From: Solibacillus sp. R5-41
Lineage (GTDB): Bacteria > Bacillota > Bacilli > Bacillales_A > Planococcaceae
Reading direction: 5' to 3'
DNA length: 64,000 nucleotides
Assembly (NCBI RefSeq): GCF_002736105.1
Contig: NZ_CP024123.1
Coordinates: 4,168,001-4,232,000, forward strand
Part shown: piece after piece, positions 22,300 to 31,804 of the stretch
How the letters are laid out: the number at the start of each line of letters is the position of its first letter
Position numbering within the stretch: position 1 is the stretch's first letter
Translations under genes and position numbers: made by a program
Notes under the pieces: model-generated
What the model was told of the DNA's origin: nothing
The model's input: the letters and a program-made list of their open reading frames with translations, nothing else
Database searches by the model: none

Positions 22300-22716
22300 T
22301 TACGACACTCCTTTTGACTGTTCTACGATTTGAATTGCGTAGTCAATAATTTCATTGGCACGATCATGCTGTTTACTTAAAAATAGACTACCTAGTACAG
22401 CTTCAAAACCAGAGCTATTTCGGTAAGTGCGAACATCGGTATTTTTCGGAACAGAGCCAGATTTAGCATTGCGCCCTCTGCGAAATACCGCTTGCTCCTC
22501 CTCTGATAAAAAATGTTCTTCCATCATACGATAAACAATCATTGACTGCGCTTTTGCTGAAACATATTTCGTTGCCTCTTTATGCAACGTATTTGGCTTT
22601 ACTTTACCGAGTAAAAGTAAATGCTCTCGAATTCTTTGCTCTAGCACGGCATCTCCCATGTAGGCTAATGCTAAAGCATTTAGTTGTTTTACATCTTGCT
22701 GTGTTAAATTATGCAT
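22300..22716 (-). CDS. mrnC: Mini-ribonuclease III
   Basis: 138-residue RNase III catalytic domain without the double-stranded RNA-binding domain. [19 protein letters not shown] holds the signature acidic residue and [15 protein letters not shown] the second acidic cluster. It matures 23S rRNA ends in B. subtilis. It directly follows cysS. Confidence 0.94.
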   Translation of the reverse strand: MHNLTQQDVKQLNALALAYMGDAVLEQRIREHLLLLGKVKPNTLHKEATKYVSAKAQSMIVYRMMEEHFLSEEEQAVFRRGRNAKSGSVPKNTDVRTYRNSSGFEAVLGSLFLSKQHDRANEIIDYAIQIVEQSKGVS

Positions 22717-24120
22717 TTACTGACCTCGTTTCCAGCGCGTTCCTTGACGAGTGTCTTCTAAAATAATATCCATGTTAAGCAACTGATCGCGAATTTCATC
22801 AGATCGCGCAAAGTCTCGGTTTTTTCGTGCGGTAATACGTTCTTCAATTAACGCTTCAATTTCTTCATCAAGTAAGCCTGCTTCTACTTTCACTTGGATA
22901 CCTAATACATCCCCGATAAGTGTAAATGTGTCTAAAATCGCTTGTAGCACTTTCGGATCTGTATTGGCTTCGTTTAAATAAACGTTGGCAATACGCGATA
23001 GTTCAAATAAAGTCGAAATTGCATTGGCCGTATTGAAATCATCATTCATCGCTTCTTCAAAATTCGTTTTCACTTGCGCAATTTCCCCAAGCCACTGTTC
23101 GCTTCCCTCCGCAAGTCCTGCTGTTGCCGTTAAGCGATGTGCGATATTGGCATAAGCTGTACGAATACGTTCTAATCCATTTTTTGCTGCTTCCACTAAA
23201 TCTTGCGCAAAGTTAATCGGATGACGGTAATGAACAGATAACATGAAGAAACGTAATACTTGTGGATCGATTTGTTGACGAATATCATGAACTAAAATAA
23301 AGTTTCCTAATGATTTCGACATTTTTTCATTATCAATATTGATATACCCGTTATGCATCCAATAACGCGCAAATGTTTTGTCATTATGCGCTTCTGATTG
23401 TGCAATTTCATTTTCATGATGTGGGAATGTTAAATCTTGCCCACCTGCATGAATATCAATTGTATCGCCTAAATGTTCACGCGCCATTACTGAACATTCA
23501 ATATGCCAGCCCGGTCTCCCCTCGCCCCATGGAGATTCCCATTTTATCTCTCCCGGTTTAGCTGCTTTCCAAAGAGCAAAGTCTAATGGGTCTTCTTTCT
23601 TTTCGCCCGTTTCGATACGTGCGCCTATTTTTAAATCATCCACAGATTGATGGGATAGTTTTCCGTAGCCATCAAATTTACGTGTGCGGTAATAAACATC
23701 TCCCTGTGATTCATAGGCATAGCCTTTATCAATTAACACTTTTACAAATTCAATAATATCATCCATATGCTCGGTTACACGGGGATGGGCATCTGCCTTT
23801 TGGCATCCTAATGCTGTAATATCTTCAAAATACGCCGCAATAAAACGCTCCGTTAAAGCGAATGTTTCCTCGCCTAATTCATTGGCCGCTTTAATAATTT
23901 TATCGTCAACGTCGGTAAAGTTTGAAACAAACTTCACATCATAACCTGCATATTGGAAATAACGGCGAACTGTATCATATACAATTACAGGACGCGAATT
24001 CCCAATATGAATGTAGTTATAAACAGTTGGACCACAAACATACATTTTTACCTTCCCTTCCTCGATAGGATGAAAGGTTTCTTTTTGTCTTGTAAGTGAG
24101 TTAAAAATTTGAATCGTCAT
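22717..24120 (-). CDS. cysS: Cysteinyl-tRNA synthetase
   Basis: 467 residues from ATG 24120, eight bases after GGAG; the ATG two codons earlier is too near that site. HIGN in [11 protein letters not shown], the zinc ligands CGPT/WHIECS/HHEN, and KMSKSLGN define class I CysRS. It overlaps the end of cysE region by spacing of two bases and is controlled through the upstream T-box. The C-terminal anticodon domain ends with GTRWKRGQ. Confidence 0.97.
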   Translation of the reverse strand: MTIQIFNSLTRQKETFHPIEEGKVKMYVCGPTVYNYIHIGNSRPVIVYDTVRRYFQYAGYDVKFVSNFTDVDDKIIKAANELGEETFALTERFIAAYFEDITALGCQKADAHPRVTEHMDDIIEFVKVLIDKGYAYESQGDVYYRTRKFDGYGKLSHQSVDDLKIGARIETGEKKEDPLDFALWKAAKPGEIKWESPWGEGRPGWHIECSVMAREHLGDTIDIHAGGQDLTFPHHENEIAQSEAHNDKTFARYWMHNGYINIDNEKMSKSLGNFILVHDIRQQIDPQVLRFFMLSVHYRHPINFAQDLVEAAKNGLERIRTAYANIAHRLTATAGLAEGSEQWLGEIAQVKTNFEEAMNDDFNTANAISTLFELSRIANVYLNEANTDPKVLQAILDTFTLIGDVLGIQVKVEAGLLDEEIEALIEERITARKNRDFARSDEIRDQLLNMDIILEDTRQGTRWKRGQ

Positions 24121-24122
24121 TT

Positions 24123-24767
24123 TCATTGCTCCTTTTTCAAATTGGAAATTTCCTGTTGTAGATGCTGAAGTGTTTGCTCTAGTGAATCACAACGATCCCC
24201 AACTGGGTCTGGGATATTTTGATGGTCTAATTTTTTTGCTTCTGTACGGACGCCATCAATCATAACCACTTTCCCAGGAATCCCTACAACAGTTGCATTT
24301 GGCGGAACTTCTTTTAGTACAACGGAGCCCGCACCGATTTTGCTATTTTCACCGATTGTGATCGAACCAAGTACTTTTGCACCTGTTGCAACAAGCACAC
24401 CATCTTCTAACGTCGGGTGGCGCTTTCCTTTTTCTTTCCCTGTACCACCTAGTGTTACTCCTTGATAAATCGTTACATCATTACCTATTTCACAAGTTTC
24501 TCCAACGACGACACCCATTCCATGGTCAATAAAGAAACGCCGACCTATTTTTGCCCCTGGGTGAATTTCGATTCCTGTAAAAAATCTACTCATTTGTGAA
24601 ATTACGCGGGCAAAAAAGAATAACTTTCTTTTGAAAAACCAATGTGCAATGCGATGTGACCAAATCGCATGCAAACCAGAATACGTTAAAACGACCTCAA
24701 AAACGCTCCTTGCCGCTGGATCATTCTCAAAAATATTATCAATATCTTCTTTCATTCTTTTAAACAT
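24123..24767 (-). CDS. cysE: Serine O-acetyltransferase
   Basis: First step of cysteine synthesis from serine. 214 residues: N-terminal helical region, then left-handed beta-helix hexapeptide repeats from about residue 65 ([30 protein letters not shown]). His in DHGMG is the catalytic base. It is the first gene downstream of the T-box leader, so it and cysS respond to uncharged tRNA-Cys. Confidence 0.96.
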   Translation of the reverse strand: MFKRMKEDIDNIFENDPAARSVFEVVLTYSGLHAIWSHRIAHWFFKRKLFFFARVISQMSRFFTGIEIHPGAKIGRRFFIDHGMGVVVGETCEIGNDVTIYQGVTLGGTGKEKGKRHPTLEDGVLVATGAKVLGSITIGENSKIGAGSVVLKEVPPNATVVGIPGKVVMIDGVRTEAKKLDHQNIPDPVGDRCDSLEQTLQHLQQEISNLKKEQ

Positions 24768-24814
24768 GCCAATCCCTCCCCTTTTTTCTAAAATCCTGTT
24801 TTCTTAGCCACTAA

Positions 24815-25075
24815 AAAAGCGCCTCCATCACCTAAAAATAGGTGACAGAGACGCTTGTATCGCGCGGTTCCACTCTGGTTGAAGAGGCACATAGACTCTT
24901 CCGCTTAAAATTGCCCGATAACGTGGACAAAGCGATTTAGCCTACTACAATCGTTCAACTAAATACTCGAAGGTGCATTTCAGTTTTGCCCTGACCTAGA
25001 TCACTTTCAGCCGGTGATGATCCTCTCTAAAAGGCGTGCGCCACGTACTTCTCCTTCTCAACGCGTTATGTTATG
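24815..25075 (-). promoter_or_regulatory. T-box leader, cysteine specific
   Basis: On the minus strand the leader carries stem I elements, the specifier region ACTGAAATGCACCTTCGAG with codon UGC (24975-24977), the conserved T-box TGGAACCGCG (24863-24872) and a terminator hairpin whose arms are GCGTCTCTGTCACCTA and TAGGTGATGGAGGCGC followed by six U residues (24813-24854). It should raise cysE-cysS expression when tRNA-Cys is uncharged. Confidence 0.93.
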
Positions 25076-25129
25076 TGTAATGTAAATTCATTTTACATTT
25101 ATTCTATGAAAAATCAATGCTTTTGCTTA

Positions 25130-26590
25130 CTAATTTGCAAATTTTTCTACGCGAGCAATCGCCTTTTCTTTGCCGATTAAGCTAATTGCATCCGCCAGTT
25201 CTGGACCATGTGTTTGACCCGTTGTTACGACACGAATTGGCATGAATAAGTTTTTACCTTTTGCCCCTGTATCCTTTTGAACGGCTTTAATTGAAGCTTT
25301 AATTGAAGCTGCATCAAATGACTCTAATGCTTCTAATTGCGTTTTAAATGACGCCATTACTGCTGGTACCATTTCACCCGCTAACACTTCTTTTGCTGCT
25401 TCATCATATTCAATTTCTTCAGTAAAGAATAGGCTAGAAAGTTCTACGATTTCCGAACCAAAGCTCATTTGCTCATGGTAAAGACCGATTACTGCAGAAG
25501 CCCAAGCGTGCTGCTCTTCTGTTAACGTTTCTGGTAGGACATTTGCCTTTTGTAAATGTGGTAGAGCAAGTGCTACGACCGCTTCATGAGATAATGTTTT
25601 AATGTATTGGTTATTCATCCACGTAAGCTTTGTTTTATCAAACATTGACGGTGATTTTGACAAACGTTTTTCATCAAATAATCGAACGAACTCATCATGT
25701 GAAAAAATTTCTTCTTCGCCTTCTGGAGACCAGCCTAGTAAGCCGAAGAAGTTAAACATTGCTTCTGGTAAATAACCAAGGTCTTTATACTGGGCAACGA
25801 ATTGAATGATCGATTCATCACGTTTTGATAATTTTTTACGATCTTCATTTACGATTAGCGTCATATGGCCGTATTGTGGGTATTCCCAGCCAAATGCATC
25901 GAAAATCATCATTTGTTTTGGTGTGTTTGATAAATGCTCTTCTCCACGGAATACATGTGTAATGTCCATGAAGTGATCATCTAATACAACCGCATAGTTA
26001 TACGTAGGGATACCATTTGCTTTTACTAATACCCAGTCGCCAATATCCTTAGATTCGAATGATACTTCACCTCGAACTAAGTCTGTGAACTTATACGTAA
26101 CATTTGCTGGGATGCGCATACGAATTGTATGTGAAATGCCCTCTGCTTCTTTTTGTGCTACTTCTTCAGCTGATAAGTGGCGACATTTACCATCATACGT
26201 AGGTGCCGCTACACCATTTGCTTTTTGAATTTCACGTGAAGCTTCTAATTCTTCTGAAGAACAGAAACATTTGTACGCTTGACCTGCAGCAAGCATTTTT
26301 TCGGCATGCTCTTTGTAAATATCTAAACGTTCCATTTGACGATATGGCGCATAAGGTCCCCCAATATCGATTGACTCATCCGGTGTAATACCTAACCAGC
26401 GTAAGTTATCAAGTTGAGATGCTTCGCCGCCTTCTACATTACGCTCAATGTCTGTATCTTCAATACGTACTACGAAAGTACCGTTATGATGTTTTGCATA
26501 TAAATAGTTAAATAGCGCCGTACGTGCCCCACCAATGTGTAAAAATCCTGTTGGCGATGGTGCATAACGAACGCGAACTGTTTTAGTCAT
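25130..26590 (-). CDS. gltX: Glutamyl-tRNA synthetase
   Basis: 486 residues. The class I HIGH motif appears as [15 protein letters not shown] (16-30) and KMSKS as KLSKRDES. A zinc-type [12 protein letters not shown] insertion lies at about 108. It is probably the sole GluRS, likely non-discriminating as in Bacillales (charging tRNA-Gln too), which is family knowledge. It lies between the T-box of cysE and ispF. Confidence 0.97.
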   Translation of the reverse strand: MTKTVRVRYAPSPTGFLHIGGARTALFNYLYAKHHNGTFVVRIEDTDIERNVEGGEASQLDNLRWLGITPDESIDIGGPYAPYRQMERLDIYKEHAEKMLAAGQAYKCFCSSEELEASREIQKANGVAAPTYDGKCRHLSAEEVAQKEAEGISHTIRMRIPANVTYKFTDLVRGEVSFESKDIGDWVLVKANGIPTYNYAVVLDDHFMDITHVFRGEEHLSNTPKQMMIFDAFGWEYPQYGHMTLIVNEDRKKLSKRDESIIQFVAQYKDLGYLPEAMFNFFGLLGWSPEGEEEIFSHDEFVRLFDEKRLSKSPSMFDKTKLTWMNNQYIKTLSHEAVVALALPHLQKANVLPETLTEEQHAWASAVIGLYHEQMSFGSEIVELSSLFFTEEIEYDEAAKEVLAGEMVPAVMASFKTQLEALESFDAASIKASIKAVQKDTGAKGKNLFMPIRVVTTGQTHGPELADAISLIGKEKAIARVEKFAN

Positions 26591-26708
26591 GATTGTGCCT
26601 CCTAAAATTGCTTAAAAAATTTATGTCAATCTTTATCATTATTCATTTTACCACTTGCAAATGTTAAATAAAAGTTGCTTACGCCGAAATTTGGCACTCG
26701 CTCGTATT

Positions 26709-27185
26709 TTATGCCTTGATTAATAAAATTGTCACCATCGCGGCAATTCCCTCTTCACGACCAACAAAGCCTAATTTTTCTGTTGTTGTAGCCTTCACAT
26801 TAACTTGAGATGGCTCTGCATTTAATAATTCAGCAATGCGATTTTGCATCGGTATAATATAAGGTGCCATCTTTGGACGCTGCGCCATAATTGTACAGTC
26901 GACATTACCTAATTTATAGCCACGTTCCTCTACCATTTTCCAAATAAACGCCAGTAATTTAGCTGAATCTGCATCTTTCCACTCTGGATCTGTATCTGGG
27001 AAGTGACGTCCAATATCCCCTTCTCCAATTGCTCCAAGTGCTGCATCTGTCACTGTATGTAATAGTACATCTGCATCTGAATGTCCTAAAAGTCCGCGCT
27101 CATGCGGGATTGTAATACCCCCAATAATTAAAGGACGCCCTTCCGCAAACTCGTGTACATCAAAACCTTGTCCAATTCGAAACAT
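26709..27185 (-). CDS. ispF: 2-C-methyl-D-erythritol 2,4-cyclodiphosphate synthase
   Basis: MEP-pathway enzyme, 158 residues from ATG 27185 ([13 protein letters not shown]), with zinc ligands Asp9 and His11 in the DVH motif and the [11 protein letters not shown] and [13 protein letters not shown]-type blocks. The Shine-Dalgarno is weak (GTGGA), and an in-frame GTG at 27281 would add 32 residues, but the short form matches the family. It is separated from ispD by a terminator. Confidence 0.93.
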   Translation of the reverse strand: MFRIGQGFDVHEFAEGRPLIIGGITIPHERGLLGHSDADVLLHTVTDAALGAIGEGDIGRHFPDTDPEWKDADSAKLLAFIWKMVEERGYKLGNVDCTIMAQRPKMAPYIIPMQNRIAELLNAEPSQVNVKATTTEKLGFVGREEGIAAMVTILLIKA

Positions 27186-27407
27186 ATTCCACGCTAGCCT
27201 ATCGAGTAATGATAAACTAGCCTTCACCTTCTTTCTAATTTTCTCTATAGCCTTAGTATAATCAACTTCCGATAAAAGCACTAATTTTTCTGCATTTCTT
27301 CTTAATTCCTTTTAACGAATAATAACCCTTCAAGTCATTTCCATCCCTCACAAAATAGCTTACGCCCATTTAGAGTTTCTAATAACATTTTCGAAATAAA
27401 GATTTAA

Positions 27408-27450
27408 AAAAGCACCCTGAAAGTTTTAATCCTTTCGTGGTGCTTTTAGT
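27408..27450 (-). terminator. Terminator after ispD
   Basis: AAGCACCACGAAAGG and CTTTCAGGGTGCTT pair on the minus strand with a seven-base AT loop and a U run. It separates ispD from ispF. Confidence 0.85.
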
Positions 27451-27453
27451 TAT

Positions 27454-28137
27454 TTACATTTGACGATGATTTAAAATGGCTTCACCAAAAATTAAATCTT
27501 CCTTCGTTGTCATTTTGACATTTTCATAATCGCTTTCTACAATATGAATTTCATTTCCTAAGCGTTCAACGAGCATCGCCTCATCCGTCCCTAGAAAACC
27601 TACTTTTTCTGCGACATCCTGTGCTTTTACTATTAAATCAAAACGGAATGCTTGAGGCGTTTGAATCATCCATAACGATTCACGGTCTACAGTCTCTTTA
27701 ATGAGGCCCTTTTTTACAATTTTCATTGTATCTTTTGCACGCACTCCCGCAATGGCCGCACCTTTTTCGAACGCAACCTGCGCAAGCTTCGTAATTGTTG
27801 ATGTCGTAATGAATGGGCGTGCCGCATCATGGACAAGCACAACTTCCACGGCTGTCATCTCTTTAATGCAAGAATGAACCGAGTGCTGTCGTTCCACACC
27901 ACCTGTTGGTAAGCCCTTTACTTTGGAAATTTGGTATTGCTTAAGCAATGTTTGAATATATGCGCGTTCCTCATCTTTAACTGCAAGCCAAATTCCTGTG
28001 CAATTTTCATCTTGCTCGAACACCGATAATGTATGCACCAAAATGGGCTTTCCTGCTAGTGGTATAAATAATTTATTTTGCCCAGCTCCCATGCGTTTCC
28101 CGCTACCAGCTGCTGGCAAAACGACTTCATAACGCAA
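27454..28137 (-). CDS. ispD: 2-C-methyl-D-erythritol 4-phosphate cytidylyltransferase
   Basis: 227 residues from a TTG at 28137 (LRYEVVLPAAGSGKRMGAG). The CTP-binding loop PAAGSGKRM, DAARPF and LWMIQTPQAFR are typical. An earlier possible start at 28173 would overlap yacL by 23 bases. It acts one step before ispE in the MEP pathway and is co-transcribed with yacL (13-base gap). Confidence 0.93.
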   Translation of the reverse strand: MRYEVVLPAAGSGKRMGAGQNKLFIPLAGKPILVHTLSVFEQDENCTGIWLAVKDEERAYIQTLLKQYQISKVKGLPTGGVERQHSVHSCIKEMTAVEVVLVHDAARPFITTSTITKLAQVAFEKGAAIAGVRAKDTMKIVKKGLIKETVDRESLWMIQTPQAFRFDLIVKAQDVAEKVGFLGTDEAMLVERLGNEIHIVESDYENVKMTTKEDLIFGEAILNHRQM

Positions 28138-28150
28138 AATCTTCACTTCC

Positions 28151-29248
28151 CTAATCTTCTTTTGGCTTCGCAAATATCATACGGCCTGCCGACGTTTGGA
28201 GTACGCTCGTTACCGTTACCGTAATCGCCTGTCCAATATAACTGCGACCACCTTCTACTACAATCATTGTCCCGTCATCTAAATAGGCAACGCCTTGATT
28301 ATGCTCTTTCCCATCTTTAATCACGACAACTTGCATATCTTCACCAGGTATCACAACTGGCTTCACTGCATTTGCTAAATCATTAATATTCAACACTTGA
28401 ACTCTGTGTAATTCACAAACTTTATTTAAATTGAAATCATTCGTTAAAATTTGCGCATCCATTTTTTTCGCTAAACGCACTAATTTTAGATCGACTTCCG
28501 CTACATCTTCAAAATCAATTTCCGTAATTAATACTTTCGAAGCGCGTTCATCTTGTAGACGCTTTAAAATATCTAGACCTCGGCGACCACGCGTACGCTT
28601 TAATGTGTCCGAAGAATCCGCGATATGCTGTAATTCGGTTAATACAAACTGTGGAACAACAAGCGTTCCTTCAACAAATCCAGTTGTAGAAATATCTGCA
28701 ATCCGGCCATCTATGATGACACTTGTATCAAGTAATTTATAAAGCTCTCGCGATTTGACTGGTGGTGCTTCAGCTGACTTCTTTTTTGATGAAGCATTTC
28801 CCGAAAACATTTGCAGGAGCTCTTCTCGCTTACTAAAACCTAATCGGAACCCTAAATATCCTAAAATAATTGATAAAATAATTGATAAAATCGCTGGAAT
28901 GACTGCCGTCACCGCAAGGATATTCATTTGATTAATCGCTACTCCAACTAATGTTGCTACGCTTAATCCGACGATCAAACCAAACGTACCAAATAATAAA
29001 TCAGCAGCAGGCAATTTAAACAAAGTTTCCTCAGACCATGTAATAAGTCTCACAAAATAATCAGATAATACAAAAGATAATACAAATAACATCGTAGCAC
29101 CTATCGCAACCGAGATATATGGATTATTAAGCCATGGATTAGATGATAAATTCATAAACTCGTATAATGGCGGTAAGAAAATAAGACCTAATGCTCCCCC
29201 GATAAATAAAAATGCTACTTGAATAATTCGCTTTAACACGCTATTCAC
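28151..29248 (-). CDS. yacL: PIN/TRAM-domain membrane protein YacL
   Basis: 365 residues: four N-terminal membrane helices (about 8-30, 45-68, 82-105, 113-135), a PIN nuclease domain with acidic residues in LLDTSVIIDGRIADI and ILTNDFNLNKV, and a C-terminal TRAM RNA-binding domain. Same neighbour order as B. subtilis except that disA, which should precede it, is absent. Cellular role unknown. Confidence 0.93.
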   Translation of the reverse strand: MNSVLKRIIQVAFLFIGGALGLIFLPPLYEFMNLSSNPWLNNPYISVAIGATMLFVLSFVLSDYFVRLITWSEETLFKLPAADLLFGTFGLIVGLSVATLVGVAINQMNILAVTAVIPAILSIILSIILGYLGFRLGFSKREELLQMFSGNASSKKKSAEAPPVKSRELYKLLDTSVIIDGRIADISTTGFVEGTLVVPQFVLTELQHIADSSDTLKRTRGRRGLDILKRLQDERASKVLITEIDFEDVAEVDLKLVRLAKKMDAQILTNDFNLNKVCELHRVQVLNINDLANAVKPVVIPGEDMQVVVIKDGKEHNQGVAYLDDGTMIVVEGGRSYIGQAITVTVTSVLQTSAGRMIFAKPKED

Positions 29249-29542
29249 CTCCTAAAAATAATTATACATATATCATTCGTTTGATGCGACGAACAAGTCC
29301 CGAATTTGTACTACAACAGAAATCAATATTTTTAATCACTTTGTTAAAAATAAGTTACCCTATTATATTTTTACATAAAAATGGGCTTTTTAACATAATT
29401 TTATTGTTAAATTTGTATTGTATTCATTCTTTAATGACATTCTTTCTTCAAAATTTTATCATTATATAGTTAATTACATTATTTTAGTATATTATCCGAA
29501 TATATACATAAAGAAATGCACCCTGGATAAGGAGAAAACGTT
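29249..29542. other. Non-coding AT-rich gap between yacL and satP
   Basis: This holds the divergent promoters of yacL and the acetate permease. I found no trace of disA coding sequence and no clear cre site. A plausible plus-strand Shine-Dalgarno, AAGGAGAAA, lies at 29529. Confidence 0.5.
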
Positions 29543-30190
29543 ATGAATACAACAAAAGAAATAAAAATTTCGACTGCGGATCCATCAGCCATTGGTTTAT
29601 TTGGATTAGCCATTGTGACGTTTGTTGCGTCCACTCAAAAAATTGGATGGACAGAAGGCGTAGGTTTAGTACTTCCTTGGGCAATTTTCTTAGGCGGAAT
29701 CGCTCAATTTTATGCATCTGTGTTAGATGCAAAACATAATAATACATTTGGTACAACGGCATTCGGTGCTTACGGCTTATTCTGGATGGGTGTTGGTACA
29801 AGCTGGTTTATCCAAGCTGGCGTATTCGGTGAAGCATTACAAGTATCTGCTGATACTCGTCAGCTAGGTGTTGTTTATTTAGGTTACTTAATCTTTACCC
29901 TTTTCATGACAATTGGAGCAGCCGAAACGAATAAAGTTTTATTTGCCATTTTTGTTATGATTGATTTCTTATTCATTGGTTTAACTTTAAGCTCATTTGG
30001 TATTATGGAACACGGTATGCACTTACTCGCTGCTTATTCGGAGCTAACGATTGCCCTTTTATCATTGTATGGTGCGGGTGCTAATGTTTTAAACAAGCAT
30101 TTCGGTTTTACGTTTTTACCGATTGGCAAGCCATTTGGTATTTTCACAAGAGATGCATTTGTAAAGAAAACTTCATCAGTAAAAGCGTAA
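29543..30190 (+). CDS. satP: Acetate uptake permease, GPR1/FUN34/YaaH (SatP) family
   Basis: 215-residue integral membrane protein with six hydrophobic helices. It contains the ADPSAIGLFGLAIVTF start, which corresponds to the family NPxxxGL motif, the IFLGGIAQFYA segment and the C-terminal FGFTFLPIGKPFG. The family transports acetate and succinate with protons. It is read against all its neighbours, between yacL and radA, and has its own terminator; this looks like an insertion into the conserved operon. Confidence 0.9.
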   Translation: MNTTKEIKISTADPSAIGLFGLAIVTFVASTQKIGWTEGVGLVLPWAIFLGGIAQFYASVLDAKHNNTFGTTAFGAYGLFWMGVGTSWFIQAGVFGEALQVSADTRQLGVVYLGYLIFTLFMTIGAAETNKVLFAIFVMIDFLFIGLTLSSFGIMEHGMHLLAAYSELTIALLSLYGAGANVLNKHFGFTFLPIGKPFGIFTRDAFVKKTSSVKA

Positions 30191-30194
30191 TAGA

Positions 30195-30233
30195 AAGGGA
30201 AGTCGCCATTTTGGTGAACTTCCCTTTTTATGC
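30195..30233 (+). terminator. Terminator between satP and radA
   Basis: GGGAAGT and ACTTCCC flank a 14-base loop and are followed by five T residues. It serves satP on the plus strand and, with the preceding A run, radA on the minus strand. Confidence 0.8.
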
Positions 30234-30241
30234 TGTATTCT

Positions 30242-31615
30242 TTATAAATCACGAAACGATGATTTTAAGGAATCACTTATCGTTTCGACACCAACGACTT
30301 GAATTCCTTCTGGGAACTCCCAACCACCAATATTTGAAGCTGGAATAATCGCACGCTTAAAACCCAATTTAGCAGCTTCTTGTACGCGTTGCTCAATACG
30401 TGAAACACGACGTACCTCACCGGTTAAGCCAACTTCCCCTATAAAACAATCAGTTGGACGGACTGCCTGATCTTTAAAGCTAGAAACAACGCTTGTTAAA
30501 ACCGCCAAATCTATCGCAGGTTCATCTAATTTCACTCCGCCGGCTACTTTAATATAAGCATCTTGCGCTTGTAGCATCATACCCATTCGTTTTTCTAACA
30601 CAGCCATCAGTAATTGTACACGGTTTTGGTCTACCCCCGTTGCCATGCGCTTCGGATAATTAAAGCTCGTTGGTGTCACAAGTGATTGAATTTCAACAAG
30701 GATCGGACGTGTCCCTTCCATCGAAGCCACAATTGTTGAACCCGGTGCCCCTTGTGAACGCTCTTGTAAAAATAGCTCAGAAGGGTTTAATACTTCCTTC
30801 AGTCCACCATGTAACATTTCAAAAATTGCAATTTCATTTGTTGATCCGAAACGGTTTTTCTGACTTCGTAAAATACGATGATTGTGATGGCGCTCTCCTT
30901 CGAAATAAAGCACTGTATCAACCATGTGCTCCAAAATACGTGGTCCTGCAATTTGACCTTCTTTCGTCACATGCCCTACTAAGAAAATGGCGATATTTTT
31001 TGTTTTTGCAATACGCATCAATTCCGCCGTACATTCTCTCACTTGCGAAACACTACCTGGTGCACTTGTCACTTCAGGATGGTGCACTGTTTGAATGGAG
31101 TCTACAATTACAAACTTCGGCTGAACCTCTTCTATTGTTTGATTTAAAAATTCTAAGTTGGTTTCCGAATAAATGTACAGCTCTGGAGATTTGACGCCTA
31201 GACGCTCTGCACGTAGCTTTGTCTGGCGAACGGATTCCTCACCAGAAATATATAATACGCGCTTTCCTTGATTAGAAAGCAGTGCAGAAACCTGGAGTAG
31301 TAAAGTAGATTTCCCAATTCCAGGATCTCCTCCAATTAACACTAATGAACCTGGTACAATGCCTCCCCCTAGCACACGATTAAATTCATTCATTTGTGTG
31401 ACAATACGGGTTTCCTCAGGTGTATCTACATTAATAATAGGAATTGCTTTTGTCGTCGTTGAGGAATGCTGAAAAGCCCCACGTGGGCCCTTTGAAATGA
31501 CTTCAACTTCTTCATTCATCGTATTCCATTCACCACAACCAGGACATCGCCCCATCCATTTAGCTGCCTCATAACCACAGCTATTACATAAAAACTTTGA
31601 TTTTTTCTTTGCCAT
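30242..31615 (-). CDS. radA: DNA repair protein RadA
   Basis: 457 residues. N-terminal zinc finger [21 protein letters not shown] (10-30), Walker [12 protein letters not shown] (about 95), the RadA-specific [13 protein letters not shown] motif, and a C-terminal Lon-protease-like domain. It drives branch migration in recombination. It follows clpC after 189 bases; the next gene is normally disA, which is missing. Confidence 0.96.
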   Translation of the reverse strand: MAKKKSKFLCNSCGYEAAKWMGRCPGCGEWNTMNEEVEVISKGPRGAFQHSSTTTKAIPIINVDTPEETRIVTQMNEFNRVLGGGIVPGSLVLIGGDPGIGKSTLLLQVSALLSNQGKRVLYISGEESVRQTKLRAERLGVKSPELYIYSETNLEFLNQTIEEVQPKFVIVDSIQTVHHPEVTSAPGSVSQVRECTAELMRIAKTKNIAIFLVGHVTKEGQIAGPRILEHMVDTVLYFEGERHHNHRILRSQKNRFGSTNEIAIFEMLHGGLKEVLNPSELFLQERSQGAPGSTIVASMEGTRPILVEIQSLVTPTSFNYPKRMATGVDQNRVQLLMAVLEKRMGMMLQAQDAYIKVAGGVKLDEPAIDLAVLTSVVSSFKDQAVRPTDCFIGEVGLTGEVRRVSRIEQRVQEAAKLGFKRAIIPASNIGGWEFPEGIQVVGVETISDSLKSSFRDL

Positions 31616-31702
31616 GTACTAAATCCTCCGAATGTTTGTTCTTACATTGTACATGAAACTATTCATAGCGCCTATTCTTTTCGCTAAAATTCCTATTTGA
31701 AT

Positions 31703-31740
31703 AGAAAAACGAGGTAGTAAAAAACCTACCCCGCTAAAAA
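31703..31740 (-). terminator. Terminator between clpC and radA
   Basis: On the minus strand GGGGTAG, a short U-rich loop, then CTACCTC and a U run. radA may thus depend on read-through or its own promoter. Confidence 0.65.
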
Positions 31741-31768
31741 TCTGTAACATCCGCTAGGGACTTTGAGC
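31738..31768 (+). repeat. Decayed fragment of the intergenic repeat (mid part)
   Basis: The stretch CTGTAACATCCGCTAGGGAC corresponds to the mid part (CTGTGATATCCGCCGGGGGC on the minus strand) of the full copy at 44373-44562. Confidence 0.5.
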
Positions 31769-31804
31769 CAACACAACGTTGGTAACTTAGGCTTTGCCGT
31801 AAAA

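Noticed and set aside
26228-26243. Second parS-like site
   Set aside because: AATTTCACGTGAAGCT matches the parS consensus at only 12 of 16 positions and lies inside the gltX coding region.
27186-27281. 32-residue N-terminal extension of ispF
   Set aside because: IspF proteins begin at [11 protein letters not shown]; no Shine-Dalgarno precedes the GTG at 27281.
31616-31804. Remnant of disA between clpC and radA
   Set aside because: disA normally lies after radA, not before it, and translation here gives no DisA-like blocks.
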